Shown: piece by piece, positions 8,560-18,557 of the stretch
Layout of the letters: each line of letters begins with the position of its first letter
How positions within the stretch are numbered: position 1 is the first letter of the stretch
Source of the DNA: Bradyrhizobium sp. 1
GTDB taxonomy: Bacteria > Pseudomonadota > Alphaproteobacteria > Rhizobiales > Xanthobacteraceae
DNA: 53,566 nucleotides
Assembly (NCBI RefSeq): GCF_023073315.1
Contig: NZ_JADPJH010000029.1
Location: 7,678 to 61,243, forward strand
Direction: 5' to 3'
Notes under the pieces: generated by a model
What the model saw: only the letters and a program-made list of their open reading frames with translations
The model's database searches: none
Told to the model about the DNA's origin: nothing
Program-made: the position numbers and the translations under genes

Positions 8560-9492
8560 TTACTTCAACATCTGCGCGACGTTGTCCTTGGTGACGAGAT
8601 CGAGGCCGGTATAGACGATCTCCGGCACCTTCTCGCCCTTCTTGATGGCGAGCAGCGTGTCCATCGCCTTCTCGCCCATCTCGAACGGACGCTGGCCGAC
8701 CAGCGCGTTGGCATAGCCATCGCGCAACAGTTCAAGCTGCATCTTCAGCGTATCGGCGACCACCAGCGTGAACTTGCCGGAATCGATCTCCTTCTTGGAC
8801 CTCGAGGCGAAGGCCTTGAAGCCTTCGGGGGCGAACATCGGCCAGCCGCCGACGGGAACAATCGCGGCAAGGTCGGGCGTTGCGGTGCGCATGTCCGTCA
8901 TCTGCTGGACCGCGAGCGCGGGATCGTCGTTGCAGAACGTCGGCGAGCCCGCAACCTCGGCCCATTTCGAGCCCTTCAGCGCTTCGCGGACGCCGTCGAC
9001 ACGCTCCGCGAGGTTCTTGGCACCCGGACCGCCCGAGACCATCGCGTATTTGCCGCCGTCAGGCCGAAGCTTGAGCAATTGCTTGCCGAGCGCGACGCCG
9101 AATTCCTTGTTGTTGGTGCCGATATAGGCGATGCGCTTGGAGCCCGGTGCATCGGCATCGAAGGTGATGACGGGTATGCCGGCCGCGGTCGCCGCCTCGA
9201 TCGACTTGGTCATGGCCGCGACGTCGGCAACCGAGATGGCGAGGCCGTCGACCTTCTGGGTGACGAAGTCCTGGATGATCTGCGCCTGCGTCGCCGGCTC
9301 GTGCTCCACCGGTCCCTTGTAGATGCACTCGATATTGCCGAGCTCCTTGGCCCGTTTCAGGCAGCCGTCGCGCGCAAAATCGAAGAACGGATTGTTCATC
9401 GCCTTGGGCACGATCACGAAGCGGTAGTTCGCCGCAAGCGCCGGCGTCGCCATCAGCGCGACGGCGATGCCGGCAAGAAGAAGTTTCCTCAT
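8560..9492 (-). CDS. Sugar ABC transporter periplasmic binding protein
   Basis: Periplasmic binding protein of the ribose/LacI-like type (Peripla_BP_4), 310 residues. A signal peptide of about 20 residues ends in TPALA. The domain shows the FVIVPKAMNNPFF opening, the GIPVITFDAD hinge strand and the NNKEFG.ALGKQL segment of the family. The ATG at 9492 is preceded by GGAGGAGAC, a strong ribosome site; a GTG 12 bases upstream is less likely. It belongs to the same transcript direction as the permease and ATPase genes, and the operon context with xylA/xylB suggests a pentose or similar aldose ligand. Confidence 0.9.
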   Translation of the reverse strand: MRKLLLAGIAVALMATPALAANYRFVIVPKAMNNPFFDFARDGCLKRAKELGNIECIYKGPVEHEPATQAQIIQDFVTQKVDGLAISVADVAAMTKSIEAATAAGIPVITFDADAPGSKRIAYIGTNNKEFGVALGKQLLKLRPDGGKYAMVSGGPGAKNLAERVDGVREALKGSKWAEVAGSPTFCNDDPALAVQQMTDMRTATPDLAAIVPVGGWPMFAPEGFKAFASRSKKEIDSGKFTLVVADTLKMQLELLRDGYANALVGQRPFEMGEKAMDTLLAIKKGEKVPEIVYTGLDLVTKDNVAQMLK

Positions 9493-9587
9493 TGTCTCCT
9501 CCACCCTTATTTAGCGCCTATCCTCTCGATAACGTCCGGGAAGCGGACAGGCGGCATTTTAGTTGCCCTCCCGGAACGTTCGTCACG

Positions 9588-10670
9588 TCAAATCATCCGC
9601 GAGCGGATGCGGTCGACCAGCACGGCCAGGATGATGATCACGCCCACCAGCGTCTGCTGCCAGTAGGAGCTGACCTGCGCCAGCACGAGACCGTTGCGGA
9701 TCACTTCGAGCAGCACGCAGCCGACGATGGCCCCCAGCGGGCCACCGATGCCGCCGGCCAGATTGGCGCCGCCGATCACGGCCGCCGCGATCACGTTGAG
9801 CTCGTAGGACGTCGCCATGTTGGCCGGCGCAGATCCAAGCCAGCCGGAGATGATGATGCCCTGGAGTCCGGCCGCGAGCGCGCAGATCACGTAGACCTCG
9901 ATCTTCACCCGCACCACCGGGATTCCGGTGAGTTCGGCCGCCTTCTCGTTGCCGCCGAGCGCGAAGACGTGGCGACCAAACGAAGTGTGGTGCAGCACCA
10001 CCGCCATCGCCAGCGCGAGGACCACCAGATAGATGAAAGGCACGGGCAGGCCGAGTATGTCACCCGAGGTCAGTGCGTAGAAATAATCGGCATCCGGCCC
10101 GCCCGGAAAACTGCCGCGCCCATTGGACACGACATAGCCGAGCCCGCGCACGATCGAGAGCATGCCGAGCGTGGTCACGAACGGCGACAAGCCCAGCACC
10201 GCGATGCAGAAGCCGTTGACGAGACCTCCGATCAGCGCGACGCCGAGGCCGGCGAGGATCGAGACCAGCAAGATCAGGCCCGGTACGTTGGCCAGCACCG
10301 TCTTGCCGTCGGCCGCCATATGCACGAACAGCGCGCCCGCGGGCGAGCCGGGCGTCGACAACTCGGTCATCACCATCGAGGTGATCATGGCCGAGAAGCA
10401 CATCATCGATCCGACCGACAGATCGATGCCGCCGGTGATGATCACGAAGGTGACGCCGAGGGTAGCGATGGCGATGAAGGAAAAATTCTTCGCCACGTTC
10501 TGCATGTTGCCTTCGGTGAAGAAATACGGGCTGGCGAAATGCATGATCACCAGCAGCACGGCGAGTGCGAGCAGCACGTAGCCGGTCTGCGAGGCGAAGA
10601 TGCCGCGCTGCCACCATTTGATCTTGCCGACATTCGAGAACGTGACGGGAGATTCCAGGGGCATGGCCAT
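9588..10670 (-). CDS. Sugar ABC transporter permease (RbsC/FrcC family)
   Basis: Integral membrane subunit of a CUT2-type sugar importer, 360 residues with roughly eight to ten hydrophobic spans (first near residues 30-50). The conserved cytoplasmic segment GGIDLSVGSMM and the later NGRGSFPGGPDADYFYALTSG region are typical of ribose/fructose/xylose permeases. The start ATG at 10670 overlaps the ATPase stop codon by one base (TGATG), showing translational coupling. A second ATG two codons on is possible. Confidence 0.92.
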   Translation of the reverse strand: MAMPLESPVTFSNVGKIKWWQRGIFASQTGYVLLALAVLLVIMHFASPYFFTEGNMQNVAKNFSFIAIATLGVTFVIITGGIDLSVGSMMCFSAMITSMVMTELSTPGSPAGALFVHMAADGKTVLANVPGLILLVSILAGLGVALIGGLVNGFCIAVLGLSPFVTTLGMLSIVRGLGYVVSNGRGSFPGGPDADYFYALTSGDILGLPVPFIYLVVLALAMAVVLHHTSFGRHVFALGGNEKAAELTGIPVVRVKIEVYVICALAAGLQGIIISGWLGSAPANMATSYELNVIAAAVIGGANLAGGIGGPLGAIVGCVLLEVIRNGLVLAQVSSYWQQTLVGVIIILAVLVDRIRSRMI

Positions 10671-11428
10671 CACGCCGCCTCCTTCGCGCCGGTGATGAGG
10701 GCGGTGACTTCCTCGGGGGAGGTCTGGTGGATCGGCTTGTCGGCCCGCTTCTCGCCGCGGCGCATGACGATGACGCGGTCGCACACCGCGAACACGTCGG
10801 GCATGCGGTGCGAGATCAGCATCACGGCGACGCCCTGCTCCTTCAGCCGGTGGATCAGGCCCAGCACCTGCTCGACCTGGCGGACCGAGATCGCGGCGGT
10901 CGGCTCGTCCATCATCACCAGCCTTGCGTTGGAGAGCCGCGTCCGCGCGATCGCGACCGCCTGGCGCTGGCCGCCCGACATCTGCTTGACGAGGTCATCG
11001 GGCCGCGTCTCCGAGCGCAGCTCGCCGAACAGCTCCAGCGCGCGCGCCGCCATCGCCTTGTGGTCGAGCAAGGCAAGCGGCCCAAATCTGCGCTTCAGCT
11101 CGCGGCCGAGGAAGACGTTGGCGGCGGCCGTCAGATTGTCGGCGAGCGCGAGGTCCTGATAGACGACCTCGATGCCGATTGCTCGGGCATCGATTGGCCG
11201 GCTGAAATGGACCGCATCGCCGGCAAAGCGGATCTCGCCATGGCTGGGGCGGAAATTGCCGGCGATGATCTTGACCAGCGTCGACTTGCCGGCACCGTTG
11301 TCGCCCATCAGGCCGACCACTTCGCCCGGCAACACATGCATGTCGACGCCATGCAGCGCGCGGATCGCGCCGAACTCCTTGCCGATGCCGGAGAGCTCCA
11401 GGACCGGTGTTACGTCAGCACTTGTCAT
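10670..11428 (-). CDS. Sugar ABC transporter ATP-binding protein (single-domain, FrcA-like)
   Basis: Nucleotide-binding subunit of the sugar importer, 252 residues. Walker A is GDNGAGKST (about residues 42-50), the signature is MSGGQRQ, Walker B is LVMMDEP, and the switch His is in ISHRM. Many CUT2 importers (RbsA, XylG) have two fused ATPase domains of about 500 residues; this one has a single domain, like FrcA of rhizobia, so it probably works as a homodimer. It lies 12 bases after xylA and overlaps the permease gene by one base. Confidence 0.93.
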   Translation of the reverse strand: MTSADVTPVLELSGIGKEFGAIRALHGVDMHVLPGEVVGLMGDNGAGKSTLVKIIAGNFRPSHGEIRFAGDAVHFSRPIDARAIGIEVVYQDLALADNLTAAANVFLGRELKRRFGPLALLDHKAMAARALELFGELRSETRPDDLVKQMSGGQRQAVAIARTRLSNARLVMMDEPTAAISVRQVEQVLGLIHRLKEQGVAVMLISHRMPDVFAVCDRVIVMRRGEKRADKPIHQTSPEEVTALITGAKEAA

Positions 11429-11440
11429 CGGCGGCCTCGC

Positions 11441-12759
11441 TCAGAGATGGCGGTTGACCAGGGATTCCAGATATTCCTGCCGCCCCGAGCGCGGCTGCGG
11501 GTCGAAGCCGGGGCTCATCGCATGGTCGGCGAGATCGGCGAGCGAACGCTGGCCGCCGAGAATGGCCCGGCCCTCGGGGCCGGCCCATCCCTCGTAGCGC
11601 GTGGCGAGTGGCGTCGTGAGGGCGCCGGCATCGATCATGTCGGCGGCGGCCAGGAAGGCGCGCGCGCAGGCGTCCATCGAGCCGACATGGGCATGGATGA
11701 GGTCGTCGGGATCGATCGACTGGCGGCGGATCTTGGCGTCGAAATTCAGCCCGCCCGAAGTGAAGCCGCCGCGATTCAGCATCTCGTGGAACACCAGTGC
11801 CAGTTCGCCGACGTTCATCGCGAACTGGTCGGTATCCCAGCCGAGCAGATCGTCGCCGCGGTTGATATCGAGCGAACCAAACACGCCCAGCGCCTCGGCC
11901 AGCGCGACCTCGTGATGGAAGGAATGGCCTGCGAGGATGGCGTGGTTCTGCTCGATGTTGAGCTTGACGTCCTTGAGGAGATCGTAGCGTTCCAGGAAGC
12001 CGTAGCAGGTGGCGACGTCGAAATCATACTGATGCTTGGTCGGCTCCTTCGGCTTGGGCTCGATCAGGATCGGACCCTTGAAGCCGATCTTGTGCTTGTG
12101 CTCGACCACGAGCGCGACGAAGCGGCCGAGCTGGTCGAGCTCGCGCTTGAGATCGGTGTTGAGCAGCGTCTCGTAGCCCTCGCGGCCGCCCCACATCACG
12201 TAATTCTGGCCACCGAGCCGGTGCGTCACCTCGAGCGCGGCGCGGACCTGGCCGGCCGCATAGGTGAAGATCTCGGGGTCCGGATTGGTTGCGGCGCCCG
12301 CCATGTAACGGCGATGCGTGAACAGGTTTGCGGTGCCCCAGAGCAGGCGGACTTTTGCGGAAGCCATCTTTTCTTCGAACACATCCGCGATCGCGTTGAG
12401 ATTGGCGACGGATTCGCGGAGCGAAGCGCCTTCCGGTGCGGCATCGACGTCGTGAAAGGTGAAGAAGGGCACGTCGAGCAGACGAAACAATTCGAAGGCG
12501 GCATCGGCCTTGGCGCGCGCCATTGCCATCGCATCTGAGCCGCGATGCCAGGGCCGCAAAAAGGTCTCGCCACCGAAGGGATCGCCGCCCGGCCAGCACA
12601 GCGAATGCCAATAACAGACTGCAAAGCGCAAATGATCCTCGAGCCTGCGGCCATGCACGAGCCGGTCCTTGTCGTACCAGCGGAAGGCATGCGTGCTTGC
12701 CGCATCCTTGCCGGCAAAGGCGACAGGCGTGCTTGCATCGAAGAATTTGGCTGACGCGT

Positions 12760-12763
<4 letters not shown>
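11441..12763 (-). CDS. xylA: Xylose isomerase
   Basis: Interconverts D-xylose and D-xylulose. The 440-residue product has the usual length of class II xylose isomerases. Characteristic segments are FFTFHDVD with the catalytic His, the metal-binding stretch LIEPKPKEPTKHQYDFD, KLNIEQNHA.LAGHSFHHE, and GDDLLGWDTDQF near the C-terminus. Its first four bases overlap the end of xylB (ATGA), so the two are translationally coupled. The nearby importer genes probably bring in the substrate. The assignment is secure. Confidence 0.97.
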
Positions 12764-14217
<1,454 letters not shown>

Positions 14218-14300
14218 GCCGTCCTCCCTGTCGCCCAATGCGCTCTGCGAACTTCAAGTCGCCTTCCCCGCAACGGGCCTTCTCGAAATTCGCGCCGCCG

Positions 14301-15341
14301 CTAGGGCAGATTGTCCCGCATCACGATGTCGATCCTGATCTTCTCCTGTTCGCGCAGGATCGGCTCGCCGCGGGCGAGCGCGAGCAGCACGCGCACGGCG
14401 GCGCGTGCCTCATGTCCCGGATTCTGCGAGATCGCGGCATCCATCACGCCCTGGAGCAGCAGCCGGCGCGTCAGCGCGGTGACGTCATGCCCGACGAACA
14501 CGACCTTGTCGCGGCCGGCATCGCTCAACGCTTTCGCGACGCCTTGTGTGCCGGCACCGACGTTATAAAGGCCGACAATGTCAGCATGCCTGCCCAACAG
14601 CCGCGCCAGCAGCTGTCCGGAACGGTCGTCCTCGTCGCGCCCTTCCAGCACCGGCAGCACGCTCAGCTCCGGAAATTCCGACGCCATCACCTGGTTGAAG
14701 CCAAAAATGCGCTCGGCGTGATCGCGCAAGCCCTGCGATCCCGCGACGATTGCGACCTTGCCGGACCGCCCGCCAGCCAGCCGCCCGACCAGCGCACCCG
14801 CGGTGCGCCCCGCCGCGATGTTGTCGATGCCGACATAATGGTGGCGGCGCGATGACGGCACGTCCGAGACCAGCGTGACGACCCTGGTGCCGGCATCGAC
14901 GAGATCGTTGACGGCGGCTCGGACGCGGGGATGGTCCAGCGCGACCACGGCGACGCCGTCGTAATCGGCCGACAGCGCCTCCAGCGAGGCCGCGAGCACG
15001 GACGGATCGAACACGTCAGTCGCAATCATCTCGACGTTGAGCCGGCGCGCCGAGAGCCAGGCCGACATCTCGCCGAGATAGGCCTCGATCTGCTGCATGA
15101 ACGGGTTCGGCCCCGACGGCATCACGAAGGCGAAACGGCGGGCCCGGCCGCGGGCGAGCTCGGCCGCGGCCACATGCGGCTGGAAGGCGTTGCGCTCGAT
15201 CGCCTCTTGGACGCGCCGGACCGTATCCGGCCGGACGCCGGGGCGGTTGTGCAGGACGCGGTCCACGGTCGCGAGGCTGACACCCGCCTGGCGGGCGATG
15301 TCCTTCAGCGTCAGCGCGGTCGCGGTGAGGGTATCGGCCAT
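14301..15341 (-). CDS. LacI-family regulator of the sugar block
   Basis: DNA-binding repressor of 346 residues. The N-terminal helix-turn-helix reads LKDIARQAGVSLATVDRVL (about residues 12-30), followed by the hinge and a periplasmic-binding-protein-like sensor domain (RRFAFVMPSGPNPFMQQI onward). It is the first gene of the minus-strand run through xylB, xylA, the importer, the aldo/keto reductase and the lactonase, so it most likely controls that run and itself. The inducer is presumably the imported sugar or its isomer. No certain operator was identified; a palindrome at 15421-15434 upstream is one candidate. Confidence 0.93.
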   Translation of the reverse strand: MADTLTATALTLKDIARQAGVSLATVDRVLHNRPGVRPDTVRRVQEAIERNAFQPHVAAAELARGRARRFAFVMPSGPNPFMQQIEAYLGEMSAWLSARRLNVEMIATDVFDPSVLAASLEALSADYDGVAVVALDHPRVRAAVNDLVDAGTRVVTLVSDVPSSRRHHYVGIDNIAAGRTAGALVGRLAGGRSGKVAIVAGSQGLRDHAERIFGFNQVMASEFPELSVLPVLEGRDEDDRSGQLLARLLGRHADIVGLYNVGAGTQGVAKALSDAGRDKVVFVGHDVTALTRRLLLQGVMDAAISQNPGHEARAAVRVLLALARGEPILREQEKIRIDIVMRDNLP

Positions 15342-15420
15342 GGCCGAAGGCTAGCAGAGGTGTTTTGAGGTACGCAACTCATTTTGAGGGGCGGCGGCGA
15401 TTTTCGTTCTGCCGCTGTTA

Positions 15421-15434
15421 GGAACAGCTGTTCC
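15421..15434. promoter_or_regulatory. Perfect 14-base palindrome GGAACAGCTGTTCC
   Basis: It lies in the divergent region between the lacI-type gene (start 15341, minus) and the DUF1003 gene (start 15454, plus), a place where an operator would serve either gene. The palindrome is seen; its use as an operator is inference. Confidence 0.4.
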
Positions 15435-15453
15435 GGTCGGCCGTTGCCGCCGC

Positions 15454-15981
15454 GTGCGTAACGACATCACCCATGATCCCAGCGAGGGACTGAGCCCGAC
15501 GCTGGAGCGTAACATTCAGGCGCTGGTGGAGCGCCGCCGCCGCGAGCAACAAGCGGCAAGGGGCCAGGACAAGGTCGCGGACGCCGTCACGGCCTTCACC
15601 GGCAGCATGACTTTCGTCTTCCTCCACCTCGCCGTGTTCGGCTTCTGGATCATCGCCAATTTGCATTGGCTGCCGGGGATCCCGGCCTGGGACGAGAGCT
15701 TCGTGGTACTGGCGATGATCGCTTCGGTCGAGGCGATCTTCCTCTCCACCTTCGTCCTGATCTCGCAGAACCGCATGACGGCGGCCGCCGACAAGCGCGC
15801 CGACCTCGATCTCCAGATCAGCCTGCTCGCGGAACACGAACTGACCAAGGTTGCCCGCCTGCTCACCCAGATCGCCGAACGGCTCGACGTCAAGCCGGAC
15901 GCGAAGCGCGACCTGGAGGAAGCGGCCCGGGACATCGCGCCGGAGCGCGTGCTCGACAAGATCGAGGAGACGCGCCCCTGA
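15454..15981 (+). CDS. DUF1003 membrane protein
   Basis: A 175-residue cytoplasmic membrane protein matching the DUF1003 pattern: a basic N-terminal helix (about 20-45), two membrane helices (about 52-70 and 82-104) joined by the short loop ANLHWLPGIPAWDESF, the conserved FLSTFVLISQNRM stretch, then a C-terminal amphipathic helical tail. The molecular role of the family is not established. The chosen start is GTG at 15454. It is divergent from the sugar-block regulator and convergent with the acetyltransferase gene. Confidence 0.9.
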   Translation: MRNDITHDPSEGLSPTLERNIQALVERRRREQQAARGQDKVADAVTAFTGSMTFVFLHLAVFGFWIIANLHWLPGIPAWDESFVVLAMIASVEAIFLSTFVLISQNRMTAAADKRADLDLQISLLAEHELTKVARLLTQIAERLDVKPDAKRDLEEAARDIAPERVLDKIEETRP

Positions 15982-15982
15982 G

Positions 15983-16456
15983 CTATCGGCCCGCCGGCAC
16001 TGACAGGTCCAGCGTCAGGAACAGGCTGTTGGGATCCTCGGCATACCCCTCGAACGGGCCGCAATCGACAAAACCGTGCGCCCGGTACAGCGCATGCGCG
16101 GGCTTGAAATAATCCCACGAGCCGGTCTCGAGGCTGAGCCGCGTCAAGCTGCGCGCACGTGCCTCCGTGACGATGTGGCGGAGCATCTGGCCACCGAAGC
16201 CACGCCGCCGCGTCGTTTGCAGTGTGTGCATCGATTTCACCTCGCCATGATGAGCCGAGAGCATCTTTAGCGCGCCGGTGGCGACCAGCGTGTCGCCGTC
16301 CCAGCCGGTCCAGAACGCGACGTCGCGTGCGCGAAGCCCCGCCAGATCGAGCGCATGGGCGCTGCCCGGCGCGGTCTGCGCCCGCGCCGCCGTGACGTGA
16401 TGATCGAGCAACTCGATCACGCGGGGATCGGAGGTGTCGCCGGTCCGGATCTGCAT
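15983..16456 (-). CDS. GNAT-family N-acetyltransferase
   Basis: A 157-residue acetyl-CoA-dependent acyltransferase. The acetyl-CoA pyrophosphate-binding motif appears as RRRGFGGQML near residue 83, with the preceding strand VKSMHTLQTT and the C-terminal ALYRAHGFVDCGPFE typical of GNAT folds. It is the last gene of a three-gene minus-strand operon (XRE/cupin regulator, second GNAT, this gene), with a 2-base gap from the preceding acetyltransferase. The acceptor substrate is unknown. Confidence 0.88.
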   Translation of the reverse strand: MQIRTGDTSDPRVIELLDHHVTAARAQTAPGSAHALDLAGLRARDVAFWTGWDGDTLVATGALKMLSAHHGEVKSMHTLQTTRRRGFGGQMLRHIVTEARARSLTRLSLETGSWDYFKPAHALYRAHGFVDCGPFEGYAEDPNSLFLTLDLSVPAGR

Positions 16457-16458
16457 GA

Positions 16459-16971
16459 TCAGGGCCTCACAGCGCCTGCAAGACGCTTCTGCATGAGGAC
16501 CATATCAAGCCAGCGGCCGAACTTGCAGCCGACCTCGGGCATTCGGCCGACCTCGGCAAAGCCGAATGACGCGTGCAGCGCGATGGAAGCGGAATTCGAG
16601 GCCTCGATCGCGGCCACCATCGTGTGCTTGCTCAGCGCCGTGGCACGCTCGATCAACGCAATCATCAGGCCGCGGCCGATGCCCGCGCGATGATGCCGCT
16701 CGTCGACATAGACGGAATTCTCGACCGTGTGTCGATAGCCGGGCCAGGGACGGAAATCGCCAAAGGACGCGAAGCCGACCACATCCCGGCCCTTCATGGC
16801 GACCAGAACGGGATAGCCGGCGTCCCGCCGCGCGCGGATCCACTCGCGCCGGGAAGCGAGATCAACCGGGCCGTCGGTCCAGACCGCGGTGGTGTTGACC
16901 GCGGCGTAATTGTAGATGGCCAAAATATCTTCGGCATCCTCTAACATGGCGTCCCGCACGATCAGCGACAT
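16459..16971 (-). CDS. GNAT acetyltransferase, phosphinothricin/methionine-sulfone type
   Basis: A 170-residue acetyltransferase of the PAT/MddA/YwnH group, whose members acetylate phosphinothricin, methionine sulfoximine or related compounds. Diagnostic stretches are ILAIYNYAAVNTTAVW, the SVYVDERHHRAGIGRGLM acetyl-CoA motif and AIEASNSASIALHASFGF. The regulator gene's TGA at 16971-16973 falls inside an ATGATG, so the start may be 16974 or 16971; I use the second ATG. The coupling to a cupin-type regulator suggests inducible detoxification or amino-acid derivative metabolism. Confidence 0.9.
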   Translation of the reverse strand: MSLIVRDAMLEDAEDILAIYNYAAVNTTAVWTDGPVDLASRREWIRARRDAGYPVLVAMKGRDVVGFASFGDFRPWPGYRHTVENSVYVDERHHRAGIGRGLMIALIERATALSKHTMVAAIEASNSASIALHASFGFAEVGRMPEVGCKFGRWLDMVLMQKRLAGAVRP

Positions 16972-17552
16972 CACATTTTCCCGTATGACGTTCCGCGCCG
17001 CGTAATGATGACGTAGCGCGCATCCTGTTTGGTTTCATTCTCGAACGTCACCGCGCGCATCACGTCGAAATCGAGACAGTCGCCGTCACGCAGGCGCACC
17101 GTCTTGGCATCGATATGCACGCAGACCGCGCCCTCCAGCATCAACAGCTGCTGGGTGAAGGCGTTGCGGCCCCAGGGGCTGTAGGACACGCGCGCGCCGG
17201 CCGGCAGGTCGACGACGATGATCTCGATGCCGCTTGCCGCATCCGGCGGCGAGGCGTGCCGGCGGCGATAGCCGCTGTCGGGATCGCGCCAATGCGGCTG
17301 GTCGGCAAGCCGCGTCAACCGCTCCGGCGGCTTCTCCGAAAGCGCGACGACGTCGCTCAGCGTGACATCGAGCGCCGCGCAGAGCTTGTTGAGCAGCGCA
17401 GCCGTCGCGCTGCTCTGCGCCCGCTCGACCCGTCCGATCATGGCCCGGCTGACGCCGGAGCGCGTTGCGAGTTCGTTCAACGTCATGCCCGCCTGCGTTC
17501 TCAACGTCTTCAAGCGACGACCGATCGCACGGTCGAGTTTTTGCTGGTCCAT
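16971..17552 (-). CDS. XRE-family regulator with C-terminal cupin domain
   Basis: A 193-residue transcription factor. The N-terminal HTH is LKTLRTQAGMTLNELATRSG...IGRVERAQ (about residues 13-45), and a cupin sensor domain follows from about residue 105 (GIEIIVVDLPAGARVSYSPW, LLMLEGAVCVHI, LRDGDCLDF). Such proteins often control neighbouring amine or amino-acid genes. It overlaps the downstream acetyltransferase gene. An ATG 18 bases upstream (17570) is also possible. An AT-rich extended palindrome 90 bases upstream could be its operator. Confidence 0.9.
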   Translation of the reverse strand: MDQQKLDRAIGRRLKTLRTQAGMTLNELATRSGVSRAMIGRVERAQSSATAALLNKLCAALDVTLSDVVALSEKPPERLTRLADQPHWRDPDSGYRRRHASPPDAASGIEIIVVDLPAGARVSYSPWGRNAFTQQLLMLEGAVCVHIDAKTVRLRDGDCLDFDVMRAVTFENETKQDARYVIITRRGTSYGKM

Positions 17553-17640
17553 GGTCTCTGATCCGAACATTGCCCGACACGAGGACCGCACCGATCGGGG
17601 CGGAAGAAGCTTAAGGCTGGCGAGGCGCGCGTGCCGGGAG

Positions 17641-17667
17641 CGAAGAGCTAATATATTAGAATCTTCG
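17641..17667. promoter_or_regulatory. AT-core extended palindrome upstream of the XRE/cupin gene
   Basis: The core CTAATATATTAG (17648-17659) is a perfect 12-base palindrome, flanked by CGAAGA (17641-17646) and TCTTCG (17662-17667). Such an AT-rich symmetric site stands out in this GC-rich sequence. It lies about 90 bases before the XRE/cupin start and downstream of the tRNA gene. A role as operator is inference. Confidence 0.5.
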
Positions 17668-17723
17668 GCCTGCGCGCGAGCGCGACAGCGCGGTCAGATC
17701 GGATGGCGATGCCGTCGGGGTTT

Positions 17724-17797
17724 TGGAGCGGGCGAAGGGAATCGAACCCTCGTATGCAGCTTGGGAAGCTGCCGTTCTACCATTGAACTACGCCCGC
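17724..17797 (-). tRNA. tRNA-Gly (anticodon CCC)
   Basis: The minus strand folds as a complete cloverleaf of 74 bases with an encoded CCA end. The acceptor stem is GCGGGCG/CGCCCGC, the D arm holds TTCAATGGTAGAA, the anticodon stem GCAGC/GCTGC encloses the loop TTCCCAA (anticodon CCC), and the T arm is GAGGGTTCGATTCCCTT. The discriminator base is T, followed by CCA. Confidence 0.97.
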
Positions 17798-17969
17798 GGA
17801 TGCGTGGCTCACGCCCGTTCTGATTAGCCGAGCCGGCGCCGCCCGCCAAGCGGTTTGGCGCGTCCGGCCCGACGCTTCTTAACGTTTCAGTAAGATTTTG
17901 GGTGCGCCGGATTGTGGCGGTGTTATGATCAACGTGTCTGGGGAGACGTGTACTGAGTGGGGCGTGTGC

Positions 17970-18548
17970 ATGGTGGGGCGTGCTTACACGATATTCGACA
18001 CGGCGATAGGCCGCTGCGGCATCATCTGGAGCAGCACTGGCGTCGTAGCCGTGCAATTGCCGGAGGCGCGGGAGATCGACACCCGCCGCCGGATTTTCCA
18101 GGTTCACCCCGAGGCGCGCGAGCAGCAGCCTCCGCTCAATGCCGAGCTTGCGATCGAGGGTATCGCGGGCCTGCTGCAGGGCAGCGATCCCGATTTTTCC
18201 GACGTCAGCCTGGATGCCGGCGGCGTGCTCGCCTTCAACCGGCGGGTCTACGAATACACCTGCACCATCCCGCGCGGGGAGACGCGCACCTATCACGAGA
18301 TCGCCAGGGCGCTGGGTGCCTCCGGCGCCGCGTATTCGGTGGCGCAGGCGATCGCGAAAAATCCCTACATGCTGATCGTGCCCTGTCACCGGGTGCTGGA
18401 GGCCGGCAATTACGCCGACCGGCTCTCGCCTTACGGCGGGGTGATCTCCAAGCGGCGATTGTTGTCGCTGGAGGGCGCTCATCCGGTCGCCAGCAAGACG
18501 CTGTTCGAGGTGCTGCTGCCCGTTGCTCCGCCGCGAGCGCCTACCTAG
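17970..18548 (+). CDS. ogt: Methylated-DNA-[protein]-cysteine S-methyltransferase
   Basis: DNA repair protein that transfers methyl groups from O6-methylguanine to its own cysteine. The motif IVPCHRV carries the acceptor Cys139; FNRRVYEYTCTIPRGETRTYHEIA and the AIAKNPYM segment are also typical. The N-terminal part (YTIFDTAIGRCGI) matches Ogt-type proteins. I start at the ATG at 17970, preceded by GTGGGG; an in-frame ATG at 17925 would add 15 residues. The AraC-type gene begins 9 bases after the stop, so both are probably on one transcript. Confidence 0.93.
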   Translation: MVGRAYTIFDTAIGRCGIIWSSTGVVAVQLPEAREIDTRRRIFQVHPEAREQQPPLNAELAIEGIAGLLQGSDPDFSDVSLDAGGVLAFNRRVYEYTCTIPRGETRTYHEIARALGASGAAYSVAQAIAKNPYMLIVPCHRVLEAGNYADRLSPYGGVISKRRLLSLEGAHPVASKTLFEVLLPVAPPRAPT

Positions 18549-18557
18549 ATAGGCGGA

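Noticed and set aside
9531..9580. Terminator between the permease and the binding-protein gene
   Set aside because: AACGTCCGGG and CCCGGAACGTT pair imperfectly across a 29-base loop with no T-run, so the evidence is too weak.
9492..12538. Long plus-strand open frames of more than 500 codons opposite the sugar transporter and xylA genes
   Set aside because: They are mirror frames caused by high G+C third positions in the minus-strand genes. Their products are rich in Arg, His and Asp, have no domain, and lie fully opposite secure genes.
15407..15434. LexA (SOS) box GTTC-N7-GTTC
   Set aside because: The only candidate is GTTC-TGCCGCT-GTTA, which lacks the last base, and no SOS gene is adjacent.
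17724..17797. tRNA-Gly as an attachment site of an integrated element
   Set aside because: No integrase, no direct repeat of the tRNA 3' end, and no change in gene content or composition next to it.
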